A DNA stretch of 64,000 nucleotides from Pseudomonas neuropathica (GCF_015461835.1 NZ_JACOPX010000011.1:62001-126000); one strand, 5' to 3'; shown: positions 54,232 to 63,290, numbered from the stretch's first letter. Program-made: numbers and translations. The notes: a model not told the origin generated them from the sequence alone.

Positions 54232-54860
54232 TTAGTGTTTACCCACAATCCCTGTTGGCGGATCTGTGGATAACGTGTTCGCCCATCCCTGCGCCCCGCG
54301 CCAATCAAGCCCTACAGCCCTCCGATCAAAAAACAACCAGCCTAAGTCACGGATTTTCAGGGCTTTTTCGGCAGGATAACTCAGCAAGTTGCCCCCAATC
54401 TCTGTTGGCGCTTCTGTGGATAAGATGTTCGCTATCGTCTGAAAGCCATACAAAACGTGGCTTGCGAAGATGTGATCAAAAAACAGTCAATTCGTCTGTT
54501 TCCATGGAAAACTCCCGCGCAAACCTCGATTTCACACAGCCTCCAACGCTTTTCCACAGATACGGCAAAGTTACCCCCGAACTCTGTTGGCGCTTCTGTG
54601 GATAACATGTTTGCCATCCTCTACAGGCCATGCAGAACGTGGCTTACAAGAATGTGATCAAAAATCAACCAATGCGTCTCGCAAACCGTCCTTCTGGATA
54701 AGTCACGATTTTTCTTCACAAATCAGCAAGTTATTTTTTCACTCATCCACAGTTACCCCCATTTGCTGTGGGTGGCTATGTGGATAACTTGTTTGCCAAA
54801 CCTTGCAAGCCCCGTCCGGCATAGTCCAAACGGCAATTGATCACATTTCATACAGTTCTA
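54232..54860. repeat. Tandem repeats each carrying a DnaA box
   Basis: Four imperfect units, each with a (G)TTRCCCCC-like lead, CTGTTGGCG (degenerate in unit 4), TGTGGATAA and a TGTT(C/T)GCC-like tail. The 9-base TGTGGATAA (reverse of the DnaA box TTATCCACA) is perfect at 54265, 54415, 54597 and 54779, all in one orientation; the last two intervals are exactly 182 bases and the first 150. Near-matches are TTTTCCACA at 54550 and TCATCCACA at 54743; TGTGATCAAAAA recurs at 54470 and 54652. Short open frames here only translate the repeat. Reads as a DnaA-binding locus of the datA or titration kind. Confidence 0.7.
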
Positions 54861-54924
54861 AGACGTTGCCTTGACTTCGATTCCTGCGCTGTCTTCACTG
54901 CAATGGCACAAGGACAGCCGTCAC

Positions 54925-54933
54925 TTATCCACA
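54925..54933 (-). promoter_or_regulatory. Perfect DnaA box TTATCCACA, inverted relative to the tandem array
   Basis: The fifth perfect box lies 138 bases beyond the array and faces the other way. A vestige of the unit lead, GTTGCCCCCATCTGC, occurs near 55132. Confidence 0.6.
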
Positions 54934-54952
54934 TCAGGTTCTGGGAGAACGC

Positions 54953-55039
54953 ATGATGGATAGTCAGCCGCACCGCCCCCCGCCCTCGCCACGCAAGCGC
55001 ACGCTACGACGCGCCGCCAATCAGCACGCTCGTCTGTAG
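54953..55039 (+). CDS. Possible 28-residue Arg-rich leader peptide
   Basis: ATG ATG at 54953 follows GGGAGAAC with good spacing and opens a frame MMDSQPHRPPPSPRKRTL and on to ANQHARL, stopping at TAG 55037. It precedes the GMC oxidoreductase gene by 125 bases. Very short and unsupported by family knowledge; it could be a leader peptide or chance. Confidence 0.25.
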   Translation: MMDSQPHRPPPSPRKRTLRRAANQHARL

Positions 55040-55164
55040 CGCGCCCCACCTGCCAGACCGCTGTGCTGTCGCCGGACTTGATCCGGTGGCCAGGTGCCCG
55101 TTCGCCCATCGATTGCAGGCAACCGCAGAGTTGCCCCCATCTGCCTGATTAGAGGAACCACCTC

Positions 55165-58100
55165 ATGACACGGATCGCAACGCCCATCAGCGAGATCAAG
55201 GAACACTACGATGTGATTGTCATTGGTTCAGGCTACGGCGGCGGCATTGCTGCCTCGCGCCTGTCCCGTGCCGGCAAACGTGTGTGCCTGCTCGAACGCG
55301 GTCGGGAAATCCAGCCCGGCGAATACCCCAACACCATGATCGCCGCCACCGAGGAACTGCAGGTGCATGACCCGGATGGCCATATCGGCTCGCGCACCGG
55401 GCTGTTCGATTTACATGTGAATGCCCAGCAGAACGTCGTGGTCGGTTGCGGCCTCGGCGGCACGTCGCTGATCAATGCCAACGTGGCCCTCGAACCGGAG
55501 CCGGGCGTATTCGATGATCCGCGCTGGCCGCAAGCGGTGCGTGAACACCGCGATACGCTGCTCAAGGACGGTTATGCCCGCGCCCGGGAAATGCTCAAAC
55601 CCAATCCTTACCCGAACACAGCGCCGAACCTGCCCAAACTCGACGCCAACAAGAAATCCGCGGATTACCTCAAGCAAGGCGCGCATTTCTACAAGCCGCC
55701 GATCAACGTGACCTTCGACAAGCTGCCGAACAACCTCAACCATGTCGGCGTCGAGCAACTGCCGTGCAACCAGTGCGGCGACTGCGTGTCGGGCTGTAAC
55801 AACAAGGCCAAGAACACCACGCTGATGAACTATCTGCCGGACGCCTGGAATCACGGCGCGGAGATTTTCTGCCAGGCCGAAGTGCGGCACCTGGAGCGTG
55901 ATGGTGAAGGCTGGATCGTGCACTTCCAGTACCTCGACAGCGGACGGGAGATGTTCAACGCGCCGACGTTGTTCGTGAAGGCCGACATCGTCGTGGTCTC
56001 CGCCGGCACCCTCGGCTCCACGGAAATTCTTCTGCGCACGCGCGACAAAGGTGTGGTGATGTCCGCCCAGCTCGGCGAGAACATGAGCGGCAACGGCGAC
56101 ATCCTCGGCTTCGGCCACAACTGCGAGCAGACCATCAACGGCATCGGTTTCGGCGCGCACCCGGCCAAGGAACTGCACCCGGTCGGCCCGTGTATCACTT
56201 CGGTGATCGACATGCGCACTGAAGGCGACTGGCGCAGCCGCATGGTCATCGAGGAGGGCTCGATCCCCGGCGCGCTCGGCCGGCCGATGGTGCCGGCCAT
56301 GGCCGGGTTTGCCGAGATGATCGGCGTGGCCACGGATGACAGCTTCAGCGGCAAGGTGAAATACAAGGAGCGCGAAGCGGAAAGCTTTCTGCGCGGCCCG
56401 TATTACGGCGCACTGCACAACATGCAGACTTACCTGATCATGAGCCATGACAGCGGCCAGGGGCGGATGGTCCTCGACAGCAAGGATCAACTGCGCATCG
56501 ATTGGCCAGGCGTTGGCGAGCAGGAGAACTTCAAGCTCGGCAACGAACGTCTGCACCTGAGCACCAAGGCACTGGGTGGCGTGTGGGTGGAGAACCCGAT
56601 CTGGACCAAACTGCTCAAGCACAGCATCGTCTCGGTGCACCCGTTGGGCGGTTGCGTGATGGGTGAAGACGCGGCGCAAGGCGTGGTCAATCACAAGGGG
56701 CAGGTGTTCAGCGGCGCCAGTGGCAGCGATGTTTACGCCAACCTGTACGTGACCGATGGCGCGGTGATTCCGACCTCGCTGGCGGTCAATCCGCTGCTGA
56801 CCATTTCCGCTGTGAGTGAGCGCAACATGGGCCTGCTCGCCGCCGACCGTGGCTGGCAGATCGATTACACGCTGCCATCGGCACCACGCAAACCGGTGGC
56901 GCCACCGACTCTCGGCGTGCAGTTCACCGAAACCATGAAGGGCTATTTCTCTCGCGCCTTCACCGCGGCGCAAAGCACTGATCTGAAAGTCTACGAAGCG
57001 GCGGCCAAACGCGGTGAGGCGGACAATTCGCCGATCGACTTCACCCTGACCATCACCGCCAACGACCTCAACCGCATGATCAAGGAGCCCGAGCACGCGG
57101 CAACCATTGTCGGCACGGTGATTGCTCCGGCACTGTCGCCACAACCGCTGACCGCCAGCAATGGCGTGTTCAACCTGTTCGAACAATTCGAGCAACAGGT
57201 CGATACGCGCCACATGAAATACGACATGAAACTGACCGCCGAGGACGGCAACGACTATTTCTTCAGCGCCTTCAAAACTGTGCCGGAAGACAACGGCGTG
57301 CTGAACATCTGGCACGACACCAGCACGCTCTATGTGACGCTGTATCGCGGGCCGGACAAGACCGGTGAGGTGATCGGCTCCGGGGTGATGCACATTCATC
57401 CGACCGATTTCGCCAAGCAGATGACCACCATGAAAGTGCTCAATGCGCGCAACGAACGCGAGCGCATCGAAGGGCTGGCACGCTTCGGCAAGTTCTTCGC
57501 CGGGATCCTCTGGGAAAGTTACGGCGGGGTGTTTGCCGGGGATATTTACTTCAACCCGGATGCACCGCCACGCCTGAAACGGCCGCTGGATGCGCCGACG
57601 CCAGCGGTGCATTTCTTTCCCACCCAGGATGGCGTGGAACTGCGCCTGACCCGGTATCAGGCCGGGAGCAAAGGCCCGGTGATGCTGGTGCATGGTTTGG
57701 GCGTCGGCTCGAATATCTTTTCCACCGACACCATCCAGACCAACCTGCTGGAATATTTGTGCAAGCACGATTACGACGTGTGGCTGCTGGATTTCCGCGT
57801 GAGCATTTTGTTGCCGGCGAGCAAGAAGGAGTGGAACGGCGACCAGATCGCCCAATACGACTTCAAGGCGGCCATCGCGCAGATTCAGCAGCAAACCAAC
57901 GCCAAAGATGTGCAATGCGTGGTGCATTGCTACGGCGCAACAACCTTCTTCATGTCGTTGCTCGCCGGGTTGCAGGGTGTGCGCTCGGTGGTCTGCTCGC
58001 AGATTGCTGCGGACACCGTGGTCGCCACGGCGACTGGGTTGAAGGCCGGATTGCATTTGCCGGGGATGCTCGACGCCATCGGTATCAAGTCGATGACCGC

Positions 58101-58617
58101 TTACGCCGACAGCAAGGAAAACTGGTTCAACAAACTCTACGACAAGGCCCTCAATGGCTACGCGCGGATCGAGGCGCAGGGTTATTGCACCAACCCGGTG
58201 TGCCACCGCATCACCTTTATGTACGCCTCGCTGTATCGCCACGACACCCTCAACGAAACCCTGCACGACAACCTGCACGAGTTGTTCGGCGAGTCGAATA
58301 TCGAAACCTTCGAGCACCTGGCGCTGATCGTGCGCAAAGGGCACCTGGTGGATTTCAAAGGCAACGATGTGTACATGCCGCACTTTGATCGCCTGACCAT
58401 GCCGATCTGCTTCATCAGCGGCGCCGACAACCAGTGTTATTTGCCCGAAAGCACCCTCAAGACTTACCAGCGTTTGTGCGAAGTCAACGGGCCGGAGCGC
58501 TACAGCCGGCAGGTGGTGCCGGGCTACGGTCACATCGACTGCATGTTCGGCAAGAACGCGGTGGTCGATGTCTATCCGATCATCCTTGAACACCTGGAGA
58601 AAACTGCCCTCGGTTGA
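55165..58617 (+). CDS. GMC oxidoreductase fused to alpha/beta hydrolase (cholesterol-oxidase-like)
   Basis: A 1150-residue fusion preceded by AGAGGAACC. Residues 1-560 are a GMC flavoenzyme: FAD motif DVIVIGSGYGGGIAASRL at 15-32, GCGLGGTSLINANV near 92, and VHPLGGCVMGED near 492 with the catalytic His region. Inside it C201, C204, C207 and C211 form a CxxCxxCxxxC ferredoxin-like motif. Residues about 600-800 are an uncharacterised linker domain. From about 815 an alpha/beta hydrolase follows (MLVHGLGVGSNIF), with nucleophile elbow HCYGA (Cys922 in place of Ser) and a late His in GYGHIDCMFG. No signal peptide. Substrate unknown; a sterol-like or hydrophobic alcohol/ester is possible. Confidence 0.85.
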   Translation: MTRIATPISEIKEHYDVIVIGSGYGGGIAASRLSRAGKRVCLLERGREIQPGEYPNTMIAATEELQVHDPDGHIGSRTGLFDLHVNAQQNVVVGCGLGGTSLINANVALEPEPGVFDDPRWPQAVREHRDTLLKDGYARAREMLKPNPYPNTAPNLPKLDANKKSADYLKQGAHFYKPPINVTFDKLPNNLNHVGVEQLPCNQCGDCVSGCNNKAKNTTLMNYLPDAWNHGAEIFCQAEVRHLERDGEGWIVHFQYLDSGREMFNAPTLFVKADIVVVSAGTLGSTEILLRTRDKGVVMSAQLGENMSGNGDILGFGHNCEQTINGIGFGAHPAKELHPVGPCITSVIDMRTEGDWRSRMVIEEGSIPGALGRPMVPAMAGFAEMIGVATDDSFSGKVKYKEREAESFLRGPYYGALHNMQTYLIMSHDSGQGRMVLDSKDQLRIDWPGVGEQENFKLGNERLHLSTKALGGVWVENPIWTKLLKHSIVSVHPLGGCVMGEDAAQGVVNHKGQVFSGASGSDVYANLYVTDGAVIPTSLAVNPLLTISAVSERNMGLLAADRGWQIDYTLPSAPRKPVAPPTLGVQFTETMKGYFSRAFTAAQSTDLKVYEAAAKRGEADNSPIDFTLTITANDLNRMIKEPEHAATIVGTVIAPALSPQPLTASNGVFNLFEQFEQQVDTRHMKYDMKLTAEDGNDYFFSAFKTVPEDNGVLNIWHDTSTLYVTLYRGPDKTGEVIGSGVMHIHPTDFAKQMTTMKVLNARNERERIEGLARFGKFFAGILWESYGGVFAGDIYFNPDAPPRLKRPLDAPTPAVHFFPTQDGVELRLTRYQAGSKGPVMLVHGLGVGSNIFSTDTIQTNLLEYLCKHDYDVWLLDFRVSILLPASKKEWNGDQIAQYDFKAAIAQIQQQTNAKDVQCVVHCYGATTFFMSLLAGLQGVRSVVCSQIAADTVVATATGLKAGLHLPGMLDAIGIKSMTAYADSKENWFNKLYDKALNGYARIEAQGYCTNPVCHRITFMYASLYRHDTLNETLHDNLHELFGESNIETFEHLALIVRKGHLVDFKGNDVYMPHFDRLTMPICFISGADNQCYLPESTLKTYQRLCEVNGPERYSRQVVPGYGHIDCMFGKNAVVDVYPIILEHLEKTALG

Positions 58618-58637
58618 CTATTGACCGAGTCGACTGC

Positions 58638-58702
58638 TTCGCGAGCAAGCTCGCTCCCACAGGGGCACGCATTCCAATGTGGGAGCGAGCTTGCTCGCGA
58701 AA
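58638..58702. repeat. Type A REP inverted pair between GMC and cytochrome genes
   Basis: TTCGCGAGCAAGCTCGCTCC and complement around a 17-base loop. The open frame of the next gene extends into it but should not start there. Confidence 0.9.
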
Positions 58703-58753
58703 GCGGTAGGTCAGGCGCTACACCTCTTGGGTCTGCACAAGGAAATGGATGAC

Positions 58754-60622
58754 ATGGACAGCTACATCCGCTGGTTTCAACGCTTCATCTGGATAGGCAT
58801 TGCGATGAACATGGTGTTCGCCATCCCCGCGCTGTTCGCGCCGGGCTTGCTGACATCGGTGGTCGGGCTGCCGCCACAACTCTCCGATCCATGGCTGGAA
58901 AACGCCGGGATGCTGCTGGTTGGCATCAGCGTGTTTTACATGCCGTCGGGTTTCAACGCGCCGCGTTACGTGGTGCATTCCTGGCTCTGTGTGCTGACGC
59001 GGTTGATCGCCGTGGTGTTCTGGATCTACCTGATCAACACCAGCTCTCAAGGCTCGGTATTCGTGCCAATGCTGATGGGCGATCTGAGCTTCTTTCTGAT
59101 CCTCGGCGTTCTGCTCTACCTCGGTACAACGCCGGAGAATCGCCCTTGGGCATTGCTTTGCGATGGCTGGCGCGAGTGGCGCGCGGCATGGCAGCGGCAA
59201 TGGCAGAGTCACGCCTTCAAGGTTGGCACGCTGATTGTCGTCGCGGTGCTCGGTTTCATCGGTTACGAGACCTGGTATCAGATGCTGCGCGTGGTGCCGG
59301 AGCAGGAATACGCCTCCGACGAAGATCACTACAAGTACGCCGCCATTGGCCTCGGCATCGAAGCACGGATCCCGTATTACCTGTTCGCCGTGCTGCCGCA
59401 GATGTGCCCGGAGAAAATGCCCAAACCCGGTGGCTGGGAAGTCTTTGGCTTCCTCTTCGAAAACGGCAAGGACCTGCCGATCGGCATGGCCAAGCGGCAG
59501 ATCGGTTACCCGACGGTAGAGCCGAACTGCGCGCTGTGCCACACCGGCTCCTACCGGGCCAATGCCAGCGACGTCGCCGTCAATGTGCCTAGCGCACCGG
59601 CCAACACCCTGCAACTGCAAGCCTTCCAGTGGTTCGCTTACGATTGCGCCAGTGATCCGAAATTCACCACCGACGCGGTGATGGCAGCGATCAACAGCAA
59701 GTTCCAGCTGGGCTTCTTCGAGAAACTCTACAACCGCTACCTGATCATGCCGATGGCCAAAAGCGCATTGCTCAAGCAGAAGCAGGCCTACGCCTGGCAG
59801 AAGCTGCGCCCGCAACAAGGCCCGGGCCGCACCGACACCTTCAACCCGACGAAAATGGTGGTGTTCGGCTTCCCGGATGACTCGACGATCGGCACCGTCG
59901 ACCTGCCGCAAGTGTGGAACCAGAAACCACGCGAATCGATGTACCTGCACTGGGACGGCAATAACAACAAGATCCACGAACGCAACTACGCCGCCGCGAT
60001 GGCCGTGGGCGCGACGCCGGAATCGGTGTTGCCGCCGAGCTTCAACCGCGTGACCAACTGGCTGCTCGGGCACAAGGCGCCGGCGTGGCCGTGGGCGCTG
60101 GATCAGGCCAAGGTCGCCCAGGGCAAACCGATCTGGGAGGCCAACTGCGCGGCTTGTCATGACTTCGGGCGCGCCGATACCGGGCAGGTCACGACCAACA
60201 TCGATCAGCTCGGCACTGATCCGCACCGGCTCGACTCGTTCACCACGGGGCTGGTCGCCGCGTTCCACACCTTCAAGAAACCGCCGTTCGATTTCGGCGC
60301 GTATCGCAAGACCCAGAGCTACAGCAACACGCCCACCGACGGCGTCTGGTTGCGCGCGCCGTACCTGCACAACGGCTCGGTGCCGACCCTGTGGGACTTA
60401 CTGCAACCGCCGGAAAAACGTCCGCAGGTGTTCATCACCGGCTCGGATATTTACGACCCGGTCAACGTCGGTTTCGTCACCAGCGGCGCCCAGGCCAAAG
60501 CCTCGGCGGACTTCAAATACGACACGCGCCTGGAGGGCAATCACAACAGCGGTCACCTGTATGGCACGACTCTGTCGGACGACGACAAGCGTGCATTGAT
60601 CGAATTCATGAAAACCCTGTGA
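58754..60622 (+). CDS. Membrane-anchored diheme cytochrome c
   Basis: A 622-residue protein from the ATG at 58754 (AAGGA 11 bases upstream; ATG 58745 is the alternative). Residues 1-130 contain about four membrane helices and a fifth near 155-175 (VGTLIVVAVLGFIGYETW). The rest should be periplasmic, with two heme c motifs, CALCH at 259 and CAACH at 465, and the cytochrome-peroxidase-like ending LRAPYLHNGSVPTLWDLL...LIEFMKTL. It lies 137 bases after the GMC fusion and 25 before the phosphoesterase, so it is the obvious electron acceptor candidate for that flavoenzyme, though the latter lacks an export signal. Confidence 0.85.
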   Translation: MDSYIRWFQRFIWIGIAMNMVFAIPALFAPGLLTSVVGLPPQLSDPWLENAGMLLVGISVFYMPSGFNAPRYVVHSWLCVLTRLIAVVFWIYLINTSSQGSVFVPMLMGDLSFFLILGVLLYLGTTPENRPWALLCDGWREWRAAWQRQWQSHAFKVGTLIVVAVLGFIGYETWYQMLRVVPEQEYASDEDHYKYAAIGLGIEARIPYYLFAVLPQMCPEKMPKPGGWEVFGFLFENGKDLPIGMAKRQIGYPTVEPNCALCHTGSYRANASDVAVNVPSAPANTLQLQAFQWFAYDCASDPKFTTDAVMAAINSKFQLGFFEKLYNRYLIMPMAKSALLKQKQAYAWQKLRPQQGPGRTDTFNPTKMVVFGFPDDSTIGTVDLPQVWNQKPRESMYLHWDGNNNKIHERNYAAAMAVGATPESVLPPSFNRVTNWLLGHKAPAWPWALDQAKVAQGKPIWEANCAACHDFGRADTGQVTTNIDQLGTDPHRLDSFTTGLVAAFHTFKKPPFDFGAYRKTQSYSNTPTDGVWLRAPYLHNGSVPTLWDLLQPPEKRPQVFITGSDIYDPVNVGFVTSGAQAKASADFKYDTRLEGNHNSGHLYGTTLSDDDKRALIEFMKTL

Positions 60623-60647
60623 ACCCTTACGGAGAGAGGATTACACC

Positions 60648-61892
60648 ATGTCACTGGTCAGTCATTGGGAACACGAATACGACAAGGTCAAAGTGCGCAT
60701 TCACGGCTTGTTCACGCGCATGGAAATGGCCTGGATGAAACTCATCAGCGAGCTGGAGCCGCAGGAGTTTCAGGCGATCATCAAGCTGCTGCAACGCGGA
60801 CATGATCAGGCGCAGTACGTGCTGAAGAACGGCGAGTTGCCGGACGACGAACCGAGCGTACCCTGGGAGCTGTCCCACGGTCTGTCGATCCTGCGCATCG
60901 GCAATGCCACGCCGTTGCCGCAATCCACCGATCAACTGGCGACCCGGGTGCTCAAGGACGGCAGCCTGCTCGGCTGTCGCAAGTGGGAACTGCTGGATCT
61001 GCTGTGGAGCGAGGCGCTGCTGAAGTGGATCGAAAACCTGCGCCATCACGCGACCTTCGGTACTGACCCGGCGGTGGTGCAGATGGATCGCGAGGTGACC
61101 CTGGCGATTGCCGGCGACTGGGGCACCGGGCCGTTCGACAGTCATGCGCCGGCGGTGTCGGTGGCCAATCAGATGCAACTGGCCCAGGCCGATTTCACCA
61201 TTCACTTGGGCGATGTGTATTACGCCGGCAGTCACTCCCAGGAAGATGTCGACATGGCTGGCTGGCCGATGGGTACGCATGGCTCGTTCACCCTCAATTC
61301 CAACCACGAGATGTACAGCGGCGCCCACGGTTATTTCAAGGAGCTGGCCAAGCGTTTTCCGGGGCAGAAGGGCACCAGTTACTTCGCCTTGATCAACGAT
61401 GACTGGCTGGTGGTAGGGCTGGATTCTGCGTACGCGTCTGATGCGATGAATTTGTACATGGACGGCACTCTGAACGAGCCGCAGATCGAGTGGTTGAAAG
61501 GCCTGCCAAAACGCAAAAAGATCATGGTGCTCAGCCATCATCAGGGCTTCGATATTTCCGGGCACAACAAGACCGCGCTGTATCAACCGGTGTGCGATGC
61601 GCTGGGGCGTGAACCGGATTACTGGTATTGGGGGCATCTGCACAACGGCATCGTGTATGCGCAGCAGGGCGGTTTGCATGCGCGTTGTGCCGGGCACGGG
61701 GCGATTCCCTATGGCAATGCCAGCGAGCTGGACGGGCATTCGCGGGTGTTGTGGTCGGAGACGCAGGATGCCAAGGACCCGGCATATCCGCTGCGGGTGT
61801 TGAACGGGTACGCGAAAATCAGGTTGGTGGGGGAGGAGATATTTGAGGAGTTTATTGGGGAGGATGGATCGGTGAGGTGGTCATCGAAGTGA
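60648..61892 (+). CDS. Calcineurin-like metallophosphoesterase
   Basis: A 414-residue protein with GGAGAGAGG before the ATG. After a 140-residue N-terminal region without known motif, the metallophosphoesterase core shows AIAGDWGTG near 150, HLGDVYYAG near 183, NSNHEMYSG near 218 (GNHE equivalent), SHHQGFD near 292 and GHLHNG near 326, so both metal sites look complete. No signal peptide. Third gene of the GMC-cytochrome trio; substrate unknown. Confidence 0.87.
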   Translation: MSLVSHWEHEYDKVKVRIHGLFTRMEMAWMKLISELEPQEFQAIIKLLQRGHDQAQYVLKNGELPDDEPSVPWELSHGLSILRIGNATPLPQSTDQLATRVLKDGSLLGCRKWELLDLLWSEALLKWIENLRHHATFGTDPAVVQMDREVTLAIAGDWGTGPFDSHAPAVSVANQMQLAQADFTIHLGDVYYAGSHSQEDVDMAGWPMGTHGSFTLNSNHEMYSGAHGYFKELAKRFPGQKGTSYFALINDDWLVVGLDSAYASDAMNLYMDGTLNEPQIEWLKGLPKRKKIMVLSHHQGFDISGHNKTALYQPVCDALGREPDYWYWGHLHNGIVYAQQGGLHARCAGHGAIPYGNASELDGHSRVLWSETQDAKDPAYPLRVLNGYAKIRLVGEEIFEEFIGEDGSVRWSSK

Positions 61893-61913
61893 TGCAGCGA
61901 TTGTAATGACGCC

Positions 61914-61979
61914 ATCGCGAGCAGGCTCACTCCTACAATTGGAATGCGTTCCCCTGTAGGAGCGAGCCTGCTCGCGAAG
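61914..61979. repeat. Type A REP inverted pair between convergent genes
   Basis: ATCGCGAGCAGGCTCACTCC and GGAGCGAGCCTGCTCGCGA around a short loop, between the phosphoesterase and gbcA 3' ends. Confidence 0.88.
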
Positions 61980-61994
61980 CCTTTGCCTTTGTTT

Positions 61995-63290
61995 TTAGCC
62001 CTGAACCGGGACGCCTTTGAGGTATGGCGCAGGCTCGGCGCCGAGGTTGCTCAACAGGCGCTCGCTGTACCAATCAACGAAGTTGACCACACCAAACTCA
62101 TAAGTCTTGGAGTAAGGCCCGGGCTGGTAGGCGGTGGAGTTGATCCCGCGCTGGTTCTCTTCCGCCAGACGACGGTCCTGATCGTTGGTCGCATCCCACA
62201 CCTGACGCATACGCTCGACGTCGTAATCCACGCCTTCAACGGCGTCCTTGTGCACGATCCACTTGGTGGTGACCATGGTTTCCTGCGCGCTGATCGGCCA
62301 CACGGTGAAGACGATGATGTGGTCGCCCATGCAGTGGTTCCACGAGTGCGGCAGGTGCAGGATGCGCATCGAACCCAGATCCGGGTTCTTGATCCGGCCC
62401 ATCAGTTTCGCGCAGCCCTGTTTGCCGTCGAGGGTCATCGACACGGTGCCCTTGAGCAGTGGCATGCGCACGATACGGTTACGCAGGCCGAAACTGGCGT
62501 GGGCGTAAGGGATCTTCTCGGCTTCCCAGGCGGCAGCGGAGGCGGCGACGTGATCCTTGAACGCCTGATCGGCGCGCGGGTCGGTGACGTCGTCCCATTC
62601 CAGCAGGGTTTTCAGCAATTCCGGGTGCGACGCGTTGCAGTGGTAGCACTCGCGGTTGTTTTCCAGCACCAGTTTCCAGTTGGCCTTTTCCATCAAGGTG
62701 GTGGTGATCGCCACCTTGGTGTTCTCCATGTCGTACGGTTCCATGTAGTGGTTCAGCGTCGACAGGAAGTCATCAATGGCCGGTGGAGTCTCGGCCAGGC
62801 TGATGAAGATATAGCCGCCGGCAGTCTTCACGTTCACCGGTTTGAGGCCGTATTGCTTCATGTCGAAGTCGGCGCCCATTTCGGTACCGGCGAACAGCAG
62901 GCGACCGTCCAGCTCATAGGTCCACTGGTGGTAGTGGCAGACCAGTTTGGCAACCTTGCCTTTTTCGCTGGTGCACAGGCGCGAACCTCGGTGGCGGCAG
63001 ACGTTATGGAAGGCATGCACCACGCCTTCGGCGCCACGGATGACGATGATCGGGTTCTTGCCGACCTGCAGGGTCAGGTAGTTGCCCTTGGCCGGGATCT
63101 CGCAGGTCATGCCGGCGATCAACCACTCTTTCTGGAAGATCTCCTGCATGTCGATATCGAACAACCGTTCATCGCTGTAGAACGGTTGCGGCAGCGAAAA
63201 GGTGCGCTCGCGCTCTTGCAGCATTTGTGCGGTGGCCTTGCGTGCGGGTTCCAGCGGATCGCCCAGGCTGATTTTTGCGGTGACGTCCAT
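61995..63290 (-). CDS. gbcA: Glycine betaine monooxygenase, Rieske oxygenase subunit
   Basis: A 431-residue Rieske non-heme iron oxygenase that removes one methyl from glycine betaine as formaldehyde, giving dimethylglycine. The ATG at 63290 (MDVTAKISLGDPLEPARK) follows TGAGGAT. Rieske ligands: CRHRGSRLC near 100 and CHYHQW near 118. The mononuclear iron site is in ENNRECYHCNASHPELL near 210-226. Divergent from its reductase gbcB with a 297-base promoter region between. Confidence 0.95.
   Translation of the reverse strand: MDVTAKISLGDPLEPARKATAQMLQERERTFSLPQPFYSDERLFDIDMQEIFQKEWLIAGMTCEIPAKGNYLTLQVGKNPIIVIRGAEGVVHAFHNVCRHRGSRLCTSEKGKVAKLVCHYHQWTYELDGRLLFAGTEMGADFDMKQYGLKPVNVKTAGGYIFISLAETPPAIDDFLSTLNHYMEPYDMENTKVAITTTLMEKANWKLVLENNRECYHCNASHPELLKTLLEWDDVTDPRADQAFKDHVAASAAAWEAEKIPYAHASFGLRNRIVRMPLLKGTVSMTLDGKQGCAKLMGRIKNPDLGSMRILHLPHSWNHCMGDHIIVFTVWPISAQETMVTTKWIVHKDAVEGVDYDVERMRQVWDATNDQDRRLAEENQRGINSTAYQPGPYSKTYEFGVVNFVDWYSERLLSNLGAEPAPYLKGVPVQG

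Noticed and set aside
54225-54605. 126-codon plus-strand frame in the DnaA-box array
   Set aside because: It repeats PQSLLA-like segments only because it translates the tandem DNA repeat; each unit is disrupted differently and no ribosome site exists.
54232-54860. CRISPR array
   Set aside because: Repeat units are about 150-182 bases and imperfect throughout, without short exact repeats and unique spacers, and no cas gene is present.
54232-54933. Chromosomal origin oriC itself
   Set aside because: No dnaA, dnaN, rpmH or gidA neighbours and no obvious AT-rich unwinding element beside the boxes; a titration or binding locus fits better.
55411-58593. 1060-codon minus-strand open frame across the GMC-hydrolase gene
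   Set aside because: Antisense shadow of a well-supported coding region with no recognisable domain.
58679-58753. N-terminal extension of the cytochrome gene to 58679
   Set aside because: It translates a type A REP (GASLLAKAVGQ is a familiar REP translation); ATG 58754 has a ribosome site.
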